The notes beneath the pieces are model-generated. The model made no database searches. It was given only the letters and a program-made list of their open reading frames with translations, and was not told the DNA's origin. Shown one piece after another: positions 34,108 through 44,059 of a stretch of 64,000 bases of DNA. The position numbers and the translations under genes are program-made. Position 1 is the stretch's first letter; each line of letters starts with the position of its first letter. Source of the stretch: Codonopsis lanceolata (Eukaryota; Streptophyta; Magnoliopsida; Asterales; Campanulaceae); assembly GCA_013146195.2 (NCBI GenBank), contig CM028382.1:10114767-10178766 (forward strand), written 5' to 3'.

Positions 34108-35630
34108 ACAGTCTCACAGGAGACCTACTCGCTTAGAAGTAGATTCAAGTAAAAGGTTGCTCAGCAACGCAATAAGTTGGTAATCTGTATTTCTGTACAA
34201 CATAGGATGGTTTGTACAAAATCCTAATAAGATATTCGTTTTCTTGTATAATTCTTTCGGGGTCATGGCAATTGACATTCGCTTGGTAGCAGCATAGACA
34301 TTGATCTAACTAAGCTTGAGCATGAAAATAGGTAAATTCCATCAACCTCCTCGACCTTATCTGTGGCATTCTTGGCCTCATCCAAGCCATATTTCATGGG
34401 AATCAAATCTGTAAGTGCACTTTGAACAAAGATACTTTGGATTACGACACGTGACCAACTAAAATCTAAAAAAATCAAGTCAGACATGTGTCATTGTAAT
34501 GGACCGGGCTTTCAAAAACTAAAATCTAAAAAAATCAAGACAAAGATTGTGATTAACATGTGTCATTGTAACGGACCGGACTTTCAAAAGTCCGGTCCGC
34601 TACGTCTAAGCTATGCACTAGCCCATTAAACACGCAGTACTTTGGGTCACCAAGCTTACTAGCGGACTCAAAAATCCATGAATGATGTTGGTAACTAGTA
34701 GTAATGTGTGGTCACTATATAAAGCACATTCAAACCTCACATATACCCGATCCCGATGTGGGATGGAAGTGTTACAATCTCTCCCACTTAAATCATTGAC
34801 ATCCTCGTCAATGTTTAATCATAACTCGGGTAATGCAGAATTCAAGAGGTGACTCTCATCTTCCACGGTGTAACACTTTGATCCGCATAGCACTTCGTTC
34901 TCATATTTTCAATCGGGACCCGCTCTGATATCATTTGTAATACCTCAAGCCCAAAAGTCCAGTCCGCCTACGTGTAACCCACGAGGGAGCCTACTAAGCA
35001 CGCATCACCTTAGGTCGCTATTTCTACCACAAGTCAATCCAAAAGTCTATGTACGATGTTGGTGTCTAGTAGTTATGTGAGACCACCATATAAACTACAT
35101 TCAAACTCAACATCTACCTGATGTAAGATAAGGATGCAAAAATCATGACTCAAGGTCGCTTATATAAAATTATTTCTATTTCACTTATGGATGCAAAATT
35201 TATCCTTCCTAAATATGATAAACATTAACTTTTGTTTCATTTGATTTTGCGTCTTTTACTTCGATTTCCAAACCTAACACTTTGGCATGCCTTCTAATAA
35301 AAGGAATGTTATATCATACTCCATCATCCCTCGTTCATAGCAAACGGGAACTCTTTGTTAAACTATTCATTTTTCGATAAATATAAGATTAGATCATAAG
35401 ATCTAACTACGAAATGATCAAACCTTCAAACTGAACCGAATTGTTATGATTTGTTTCAATTCAATTTATTTTTCCTAATTTTCCTATATTTAAATCGACC
35501 CGAATCAAACCGAAAAGACATAAAACATTACTTTCAAACATCATTAAAACATAGCCAATTTATCATGAAATGGGTTAGAATTCGACCTTTGGCACAAGAA
35601 AGGAGGCAGTTTGACAGACAGTTATGTTTT
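34108..35630. repeat. Local segmental duplication, copy A
   Basis: This block, from gtctcacaggagacct through MATE exon 4 debris and a TRIM to a tail ending ggaggcagtttgacag, is repeated directly from about 35714. Copy B is split by a Helitron (to 39584) and an hAT element (40403-41129). Confidence 0.8.
34567..35138 (-). mobile_element. TRIM retrotransposon, copy A
   Basis: Two ~205-bp LTRs (34567-34776 and 34936-35138) flank a non-coding interior of about 160 bp. In minus orientation the LTR starts TGTAACACTTCCATCCCACA and ends GGTCCGTTACA. The interior begins near a TGATATCAGAGC primer site (the tRNA-Met type, usually TGGTATCAGAGC) and ends with the purine tract AAGTGGGAGAGAT. No gag or pol, so it depends on other elements. 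Confidence 0.75.
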
Positions 35631-35864
35631 TTGAGAACCGGACTATTGGTCTGGTCCTGGTTTTCTCACTTTTTTTCTAAAAAAGTGGACCGAATCGGAC
35701 CAAGCTCACCCCTAGTCTCACAAGAGACCTAATCGCTTAGAAGTAGGTTCAAGTAAAAGGTTGCTCAGCAACGCAATAAGTTGGCAATCTGTAATTCTGT
35801 ACAACATAGGATGGTTTGTACAAAATCATAATAAGATATTTGTTTTCTTGTATAATTCTTTAAG

Positions 35865-36035
35865 GGTCATGGCGACTGACATTTGCTTGGTAGCAGCATA
35901 GACATTGATCTAGCTAACTGCTAAGCTTGAGCATGAAAATAGGTAAATTCCATCAACCTCCTCGACCTTATCTGTGGCATTCTTGGCCTCATCCAAGCCA
36001 TATTTAATGGGAATCAATTTTGTAAGTGCACTTTG
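35865..36035 (+). pseudogene. Second copy of the MATE exon 4 fragment
   Basis: Nearly identical to 34265-34440, including the same stops (agcagcatag, gaaaataggtaa). It was therefore duplicated after decay had begun. Confidence 0.8.
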
Positions 36036-36175
36036 AACAAGATACTTTGAATCACCACACGTGACCAACTAAAATCTAAAAAAATCAAGTCGGTATGTGT
36101 CATTGTAATGGACCGGGCTTTCATAAACTAAAATCTAAAACAATCAAGACAAAGATTGTGATTAACATGTGTCAT

Positions 36176-36280
36176 TGTAACAGACCGGACTTTCAAAAGT
36201 TCGGTCCGCTCCATGTAAGCTACGCACTGACCCATTAAACACGCAGCACTTTGGGTCACCAAGCTTACTAGCAAATTCGT
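36176..36280 (-). mobile_element. TRIM copy B, first part
   Basis: The LTR sequence matching 34567-34680 is cut off by the Helitron-related insertion. The rest of the TRIM resumes at 39585 and runs to about 40040. Confidence 0.7.
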
Positions 36281-36905
36281 TTTTATACTAAACATTTAAT
36301 ATTTTTGGATAAGTTGACATGAATATATTTATATATTTTTAAAAACTTTGAATACACTCAAACTGTTGGTATTCTCAGCACAATTCATAATATCATGCTT
36401 GACCTTTTATTTTCTATCACATTTATAAAATGTCTGGGGATGTTCTTTGCAGATGTTCAACCAATCTCCTGCAAAAAAAAAAAATCAAAAATCAAAAATC
36501 GATCACAAAATAAGCTTTAGATATTTTGAACCTACAATTTTTATTGCAACTATTATGGCTCTCATTCCATCCGTCCTAAGAGACGTCTGCAAACAAAAAT
36601 TCAAATTGATTCTTAAAGTCAAAGTTGAAAGGAAATAGTTAGTCCCAACTGAAATAAACAACGAAGTTGTTGACATAGTCTAACTATAAAGTTATATATT
36701 TTTTATATGTATGAAGAATGGTTAAATAAAAAATATTAAGAAATGTAACAGATAAATTCATCAGTTATAAATTCAAATCTCAAAATTCGAGCTATGTATT
36801 ATTTTCAAAATAATCTTGAGAAGTATATTTAAAAATTTATAATATAACAGATTTCAGAGAGAAAAATAAAATATTTATCATTAAACAATGTTTTTTACTA
36901 AATAC

Positions 36906-37432
36906 CAGTGTTCTAAAAATCGGCCTATGCGCTAGACGCCACCCCGGCGCCTAGAAATTTGGCAAATCGGCGAAAAAATCGGCTAGGCGGCCAACTGCTG
37001 ATTTTTCCTATTTTTTTAGTTTTTTTAAAAAATTTTGGCCCTAAATAATGTCATTTTGGGTTTTTTAAATAATAATAATATATATCAATTTAAAATTATT
37101 AAATTATTTTTGTAAATTTGTAATTGTCAACGGACCTATGGATAATTGAACTGTTGACTATTTTTGTAATATTTTGAACCGTAGATGATATTAAATTACG
37201 AGTTTTACCTTTAAAATTTAACATCATAATGTAATTATTACTTCTTAATTATTAGGTGATATTTAGCATTAGTATAATTTAAAAAATTATGTTTAATAAT
37301 TAGGTTATAATAAAAAATATATTAAAAATCAGATATTATGTCTTATTTCTCGACCCCGCCTAGGCCCCGCGTATATCCCGCCTAGGCGCTGGTCTGGCGC
37401 CTAGCGCCCGCCTAACGATTTTTAGAACCTTG
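36906..37432. mobile_element. hAT-type non-autonomous element (527 bp)
   Basis: Ends CAGTGTTCTAAAAATCGGCC and CGATTTTTAGAACCTTG are inverted repeats, and both arms are rich in CTAGGCGCC-like words. It is flanked by the perfect 8-bp duplication CTAAATAC (36898-36905 and 37433-37440), the hAT signature. No transposase. Confidence 0.85.
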
Positions 37433-37617
37433 CTAAATACTTGATTTTATTTTAGATATCGAAGTCTCAGATTATTAGATTTGTTTTTTATATAAAAAAA
37501 ACTTTAAAAGTTATACAAGGGAATAGAATGTAAAACTAAATGATATAAGCTCAATTTTCAGCTCAATGAAAAATTAAAATAATTTGAATAATCTGTAGAG
37601 AGATCGCTACAATTTCT

Positions 37618-38177
37618 CAAGGGTCTAAAAATCGTTAGGCGGTCGCTAGGTGGCACACTAGCGCCTAGCGCCTAGGGGACTAGTCGGGGCGTAATCGGGG
37701 CTTAAGCGGGGCCTAGAATTAAGACATAATTACCATTTTTTTGATAATTTACATCAAAGATCAAACACATTGAATACAAATTTAATTTTTTTTATGTTTG
37801 TCATTTAATCAACACTTGACTATATTTGTAAAATGAATAAAAATATACAAACCTACCATTAATCTCAATTCTCAACAACCTCAAAGCAATAAACCAGCCA
37901 ATTTTAGAACAAAAAACAAAAAAGATATTACTCCAATTCGCCCCCCATTACCTCTCTCTCTGTCTCACCATTACCACTCTCACTTCCTTCTCCAGTTCGC
38001 CCCCCTTTCTTCTTTGGTCATCGCATGCCACAAAATCAAAGCTACAAAAATAAATTAAGGTCGATGAGGTTTGGCATAGACGCCGACTTGGTCGATTATG
38101 CGTCAACTAAGAAAGTCGTGGCGGTAAAGAGGGGCCTAGTGCCTAGGCGGAGCTAGGCGAGGAGTTTTAGAACACTG
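37618..38177. mobile_element. hAT-type non-autonomous element (560 bp), same family
   Basis: Ends CAAGGGTCTAAAAATCGTTAG and GAGTTTTAGAACACTG. Perfect 8-bp duplication CAATTTCT (37610-37617 and 38178-38185). Interior text resembles the element at 51475 in inverted orientation. Confidence 0.85.
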
Positions 38178-38770
38178 CAATTTCTTATGATTTCTTACCG
38201 AATGTCAGGTGAATGAAATTTTGAAGTGAAAGAATATACGTTAAATGAAGGATTCTAGTCTTCTAGATGAAGGGTTCTAACTGAAGGGTTGTATTTGTTA
38301 AACGGCAGATGTTGAATTTGGTTAGGTGTTGAGGTTGTGTATTGCTTTATTAATAGTAGATTTCCGGTAAGACCGCCTTACGAGTTTTAATTCGTAAGAG
38401 GAAGTCACACTATCTCATAACGCAACTCACCAACACACGGTGGGTCGGATCAAGGAGATACGTCTTACATAAAATACATGTAATATAATTTTTTTCTAAG
38501 TTTTTATTTTATATTAATAGGTCAAAAAGGACAACTTACATGGCATGAGACTTAAGGATGGATGTGAGATTTTAATGGGTTGACTTTTATATATAGTAGG
38601 CCTTTTAGTGTTTTTCAATGAGGTGAGTTTTTTTATTTCTCATTTTGGTAAGGAATAATTACGACCAGTTCCTTTTTTCTAAAATGTTAATCGCTGAAAT
38701 ACTCTTTTTTTTTAACCACAAAAGTACATTATTTTTTCTTCCTTAACCGCCGAGTCTTTCATGACGTATC

Positions 38771-39370
38771 ATATTTGCAAAGAAGGGTTATACGTGCCCC
38801 GACTCTTAATGTTTTTGACAACATAAATGAGTATATGGTATCTAAAAATCACTTAGAAGAAAGAACTTATTTGAGTTCAAATTATATGTGCAGGACAGAG
38901 AACAACACAAGTTTGTTTGAAGACAATCATTCTACAGAGTTTTTGAATTATATAAAGTGTTCAGTATTGTCTAACCATGAATTAACACTTCAGATTGGTG
39001 TTTCAGTGATGTTGTTCAGAAACATTGACCCTTTTGCATGGTTGTGCAATGAGACAAGATTAATCATTACCATGCTTGAAAATCACCCTGTTGAAATAAA
39101 TTTTTTGAATGGAAGCAATGTTGGAGATAAAATGTTTATATCAATAATGTCATTGTCTCCATCAGATGTAAGGTTGTCTTTCAAGTTTCCAAAAAAGATA
39201 ATTTTCATTGGTAGTATCGTATGTCATGACAATTAACAAAAGTAAGGTTAATCACTTTCTCATGTAGGACTCTTATTGAAGAAGTCAGTATTCAGTCATG
39301 GTCAGTTGTATGTTGCAGGTTATAGGGTAACAAACCGTTCTGACTTGAAGATATTAATACTGATGAAGAT
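38771..39370 (+). pseudogene. Helitron Pif1-like helicase, C-terminal relic
   Basis: An open stretch to 39236 reads APTLNVFDNINEYM, TYLSSN, TEFLNYIKCSVLSNHEL, GVSVMLFRNIDP, CNETRLIITML and SLSPSDVRLSFKFPKK. These are recognisable as the Pif1-type helicase end of plant Helitron proteins. Frame shifts follow, after which LSHVG and VFSHGQLYVA and RSDLKIL continue in other frames. The nuclease and N-terminal helicase parts are missing. Confidence 0.8.
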
Positions 39371-39584
39371 GGAAAGCCAACAAATAAAACAACAAATGTT
39401 GTATATAAGGAAACTTTTAAAAATCTATAATATTACCAATAAAATGATGTATTTATATTTAAGTAGTTGCCTCAAACATTACTTTTCCTAATTTATTCTT
39501 TTGATTTTGATTTGCTTATTCGTTTTGCTTGAATATTATTTAATTAAAAAAAATCATGCGTTTAACGCACAGGTGTAAAACTAG

Positions 39585-40040
39585 TTGGTAACTAGTAATA
39601 ATGTGTGGTCATTATATAAAGCACATTCAAACTTCACATCTACCCGATCCCGATGTGAGATAGAGGTGTTACAATCTCCCACACTTAAATCTTTGACATC
39701 CTCGTCAAGGTTTAACCGTAGCTCGAGCGATACAGGATTTAAGAGATGACTCTCACCTCCCACAGTGTAACACTTTGACATGCATAGTACTACGTTCCCA
39801 TATTTTTTACCGGGACCCGTTCTAATACCATTTGTAAATTGTAATGCCTCAAGACCAAAAGTCCAGCCCGCCTACGTGTAACCCAAGAGGGGGCCTACCA
39901 AGCACGCATCACCTTATAGTTCACCATGTCTACCACAAGTCAATCCAAAAGTTTATGAACGATGTTGGTGTCTTGTAGCTATATAAGACCACCATATAAA
40001 ACACATTCAAACTCAACATCTACCTGATGTAAGATAGGGT
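39585..40040 (-). mobile_element. TRIM copy B, remainder
   Basis: Continues the interrupted left LTR (to about 39676), interior and right LTR (about 39843-40040), matching 34680-35138. Confidence 0.7.
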
Positions 40041-40402
40041 GCAAAAATCATGACCCAAGGTCGCTTATATAAAATTATTTCTATTTCACTTATGGATGCA
40101 AAATTTATCCTTCGTAAATATGATAAGCATTATCTTTTGTTTCATTTGATTTTTGCGTCTTTTACTTCGATTTCCAAACCTAACACTTTGGCATGCCTTC
40201 TAATAAAAGGAATGTTATATCATACTCCATCATCCCTCGTTCATGGCAAACGGAAACTTTTTGTTAAACTATTCATTTTTCGATAAATATAAGTTTAGAT
40301 CATAAGATCTAACTACGAAATAATCAAACCTTCAAACGGAACCGAATTGTTATGATTTGTTTCAATTCAATTTATTTTTCCTAATTTTTCCTATATTCAA
40401 AT

Positions 40403-40613
40403 TAAAGGTGGCAAATTGACGGATATGGACGAGCGTGGGTGGGTGTAAATGGGCGGTGGGCAAGTAAGTGTCCATTTTATAATATGGGCATATATAGGCG
40501 GACATTAAATGGCATGGGCGCTTATTTACTCATTAACATGCACTTATCAAATAAATACAAAAATTACAAAAAAATTAATTTTCTTTTACAAAAAATTATC
40601 AAAAGTTATAAGT

Positions 40614-40653
<40 letters not shown>

Positions 40654-41129
40654 ATGCTTTGATTTGCAATTGGTGGGGTGAAGGGGGGCGCTTAGAGGGG
40701 GATGGGGGTTGGAAGGGTGGATGTACAGTATAGATATATTAATTATGTTAAACGTCATTATTAATTTTAAGTATTTTATAATTATGTATGTAATTGATAA
40801 AACAAAATTAGAAGAGCAAGAGAATGAGTTTTAGGGAGGGGGCGCTTGGAGGGGGTGGGGGTTGGAAGGAAGAGTATACAATATAAATATATTAATTATG
40901 TTAAATGTCATTATTAATCTTAAGTATTTTATAATTATGTATGTAATTGATAAAACAAAAGTAGAAGAATAAGAGAATGGGTTTTAATGTGGGTGCCCAT
41001 TTAACCCATCATAATTAATGTATTCAAGTGGGCATGTGTATCCACTTAACATTTGGTGTTTCATACCCATTATTATTTATTAAACGATTTGGACAAACAA
41101 ATAGACACGAACAAAAATTACCACCTCAA
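40403..41129. mobile_element. hAT-type non-autonomous element (727 bp)
   Basis: Ends TAAAGGTGGCAAATT and AAAAATTACCACCTCAA, with the perfect 8-bp duplication ATTCAAAT (40395-40402 and 41130-41137). The element is absent at the equivalent place in copy A. The interior has an (AT)n run (40617-40650) and a ~160-bp tandem duplication (about 40680-40840 and 40843-41000). Confidence 0.8.
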
Positions 41130-41264
41130 ATTCAAATCGACCCGAATCAAACCGAAAATACATAAAACATTGCTTTCAAACATCATCAAAACATAGCCAA
41201 TTTATCATAAAATGGGTTAGAATTTGACCTTTGGCACAAGAAAGGAGGCAATTTGACAGAGTTA

Positions 41265-41585
41265 TGGTCAGCTCCATTACCCCTACCCATATAACCTAGC
41301 AAAAAGACACTCCCAAATTTCACCTCCACCTCATACTGACAGTGTATCAAGGTGGGCCCCTCACAAAACTACACCTCGGATTGGTCCCACAGTTGTGTAA
41401 TAAGAAAACCACGTGCATTTCTGTGGTCAGCAAACCCTCAAACTCCCCACTTTCCTCATTGTCAGTCTGCTATCATCAGCTTCAGCTTCCAATCAGGCCA
41501 GCTTCTTATCCATTCACACTCCGCCACATGTAACCAATATCCACTGACGTCCCGCCACTTGGAAAAACAAAACAATATTTTCTCC
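41265..41585. promoter_or_regulatory. Promoter-like island with ACGT elements
   Basis: A relatively GC-rich 320-bp stretch with a G-box CCACGTGC (about 41409) and TGACGTCC (about 41543), CT-rich tracts and several CCAAT-like words. No coding exon attaches to it. It may be a stranded promoter or a distal element of the gene at 44060. Confidence 0.3.
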
Positions 41586-41594
41586 ATTATTCTT

Positions 41595-42299
41595 TTAAGA
41601 ATAACCCTGAACTTTTCTGCGTTTCGTCCCTCAATTTTTTTAATGCATTTGGTCCCTGACTTCCTACCGTCTATCTATTAAATTAAACCATTGGAAATGT
41701 ATTGAAATATTAAAATCGGCTATCAACAATTTGAGATTCACCATCATTCCTAAATATTTCCCAAGTTGAGCTCAAATCGAGCTAAAAATAACCCTGAATT
41801 CTAAAAGCTTATTTTTTATCCTAGAAAAACAATTTTACAAATGGAAGATTATTTTATACTGTTCTTGATTGGTTGTGTATCAAATTGATGGTGACTATCG
41901 ATGCGTACTTTGTTCTTGAGTTATGGTCATTGTATAGATCTCTCTGACATTTTTTATTTTTTCGATAAAGCTTGAAGTTGGATTGTACGGGATGGACTTG
42001 ACATCATAGAAGACGGTTGATTAAATAAGATCTTAGATGATTTATGATGGCGATGATGACGGCTATTGGACTAATAGGAATTGGGTGAAGAAGTTCAAAT
42101 TATTTTATCAATAATTTTGCTTTTCAAAATTATTGTTTTCAAGAGTATCAATTGGTACATTAAGTCCTTATAGTTTGGATATTTTATAAAGTTAGCAAAT
42201 GTTAAATTACTCCCAAAAAATCGAATCAACCAAATGCATTTAAAAAAATTGAGGGGCGAAACGCAGAATTTTGGTATAGTTCAGGGACCAAAAAATTAT
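41595..42299. mobile_element. Mutator-type non-autonomous element (705 bp)
   Basis: Long terminal inverted repeats: the left arm has CCCTGAACTTTTCTGCGTTT and CAATTTTTTTAATGCATTTG. The right arm has the reverse complement with GGGCGAAACGCAGAATTTTG and GTTCAGGGACC. Perfect 9-bp flanks ATTATTCTT (41586-41594 and 42300-42308). No transposase. Confidence 0.75.
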
Positions 42300-42308
42300 A
42301 TTATTCTT

Positions 42309-43940
42309 CTTTTAACACTTTTAATATACAACTCCTTCTATCTATTAAATTATTGTTCAACTTTTCTTTTTCCCTCCTTTTAAAAATACTCTGCTAAACT
42401 TATTTTTTAAGAAAAACAATTTTACGGAGATTATTTTTACTCTTTATTTTTCTTATTATTTTAGTTATGGTCATTTACTCTTACTTTTTTTTTATTTGAT
42501 TTATGATTTACATGTACATGAGCTTTAAATAAAATTAAATATCATATTTATATTTATAATAGAATCAATTAATATTTTCTTAATTTGTGTATCTAGTCAA
42601 TAAAACTATTACTCCTTTCGTTTCAGAAAAATAATCTATTATTTCATTCTGGAATGTTTCATTAAAAAAATCTACTTTTAAAAATTAAGGTATAAAATTA
42701 TCATTTTATTATTAATGAGCTACTAAAAATATCATTTTTCTTTAAAAAAAATTAAATTTCAACCATAAACTTTTTACCTGAAAATGAGGGAATATTTAAA
42801 AACTGAGAGAGTAATTTTTTAATGTTTACTTTGTAAATTGTAATCATGAAAAATAAAGTTACCATATAAGGTGTGTGGCATATGGGTATTGAGGTTGATT
42901 TTATTATTTTGTATTGATTGAAGAGAAACCAAAGTAATTGGTAGACCCAAAAGAAAGAAAGTGAAACAAAATTCAAAATTCAAAATTCAAAATCGTAAAA
43001 ATCTTACTTGGAAAACAGATCCTAAATTTGTTTTTGTGAAATATCATATTTCAATATATATTTGTAATACTATGAAATTATCGACAAGGGTATTTAGGTT
43101 AAGTCATTAAATAGCTTAAAAATTAAAAAAAATCTTAAAAAGTTAAAAGTAGTCGATCATTTTTGGACGGTCGTGATTTAACTTGTGTACTACGAATCAC
43201 GTGTTTTATTAAAAAAAGTTATTATTTTTAAAAGTAAGTTACTATTTTATTTTTAAAAAATAAATTTTATTTTACAAAATACAAAGAAATCATTTATATT
43301 TTACACAAATGATTTTATTTTAGTTTCTCAAATGTATCCAATGGCCTAAAAGCCTAAAACTAATCCACGATCATTAAATGACAATAGAAGCTCTTCCAAC
43401 AAATATTTAAATATAATTGTATTTTCATAGATCTCAAATTCAAGACATTAGTTAAGCGGTAAAATGGGTGTTATGGATAAATGGGTATATAGGATAATAA
43501 AATAGTTAAACTAAGGCAAAAAGCTTTTTATATTTTTAAATAGCATTTTCAAACGTAATTTTTGTGTTTGAAAACTATTTATTATTTTTATAAACAAAAT
43601 AATTGTAAGCATCATATTAAATTAAACGCTCAAAATTGTAACGTCATTCGATCTGCATTAAAACACTTTTAAAGAGAAAATACTACGTTTTTACCATTTT
43701 GATCAACACTCTACCAAACAAGCACTAAAACAGACCCGAAATTTAAAAAAAAAACTTATACCCTCCACAAAACTCCAACTGTTAAACCCACTTGACGGAC
43801 ATCGCAAAATTCTTCTGACGGAGAAAGCGAAGCAGCAAAAAGAGTGCTAATCTGGCCCTACCTCAACCCCACCGTTGATTCCAAACCCCATCTCTTCCGT
43901 TCGATCATAATCCAACGGCCAACATTCACCCACCTTTCAT
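42309..43940. other. Intergenic and upstream region of DIT1
   Basis: Very AT-rich, with no supported gene. Bases 42605-42790 look like a degenerate Stowaway element (ctcctttcgtttcag ... ctgaaaatgaggga). Confidence 0.5.
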
Positions 43941-43942
43941 CA

Positions 43943-43950
43943 TATATAAA
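43943..43950 (+). promoter_or_regulatory. TATA box of DIT1
   Basis: TATATAAA lies about 110 bp upstream of the ATG at 44060, implying a leader of roughly 80 nt. The in-frame extension beginning at 43844 has no ATG and lies upstream of this box, so it is not translated. Confidence 0.6.
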
Positions 43951-44059
43951 CCACTCCCTCCCTCCTCCATTTGTCTCTCCACTGTCCAATTCACTCTCCC
44001 GACACACACAGATCCCATCTGCCACCACCACAAAACTAAAAACGCCATCGTTTCGAACG

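Larger units (their letters stand above)
31066..34411 (+). pseudogene. Decayed tandem copy of the MATE gene
   Basis: Colinear pieces of 23968-26700 reappear: the 5' flank (31066-31254), the leader (32905-33165, with an internal duplication), intron 2 (33180-33270 and 33655-33837), exon 3 (33838-33990) and exon 4 (34265-34411). The start codon is gone (the leader runs gttgccaggtgag instead of gttgccatggg). Exon 3 has a small deletion shifting the frame, and exon 4 has in-frame stops. Exons 5-13 are absent. Insertions at 31255-32900, 33290-33655 and 33990-34135 split it. It cannot produce a transporter. Confidence 0.85.
36281..39584 (+). mobile_element. Helitron (decayed), about 3.3 kb, with nested hAT elements
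   Basis: The 3' end is clear: a hairpin (GCGTTTAACGC) about 12 nt before terminal CTAG at 39581-39584, followed by T. The left edge is inferred from where the duplicated host sequence stops, and no canonical TC start is obvious there. A helicase relic occupies 38771-39370. Two hAT-type elements (36906 and 37618) inserted later. Confidence 0.7.
35714..41262. repeat. Local segmental duplication, copy B (interrupted)
   Basis: Direct copy of 34108-35630. It continues 35714-36280, then resumes after the Helitron at 39585-40402 and after the hAT element at 41130-41262. It includes a second copy of the MATE exon 4 fragment (about 35865-36035) and of the TRIM. Confidence 0.8.

Noticed and set aside
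43844..44059. In-frame N-terminal extension of DIT1
   Set aside because: It begins at GTG, lies partly upstream of the TATA box, and the ATG at 44060 gives the expected length and transit peptide.
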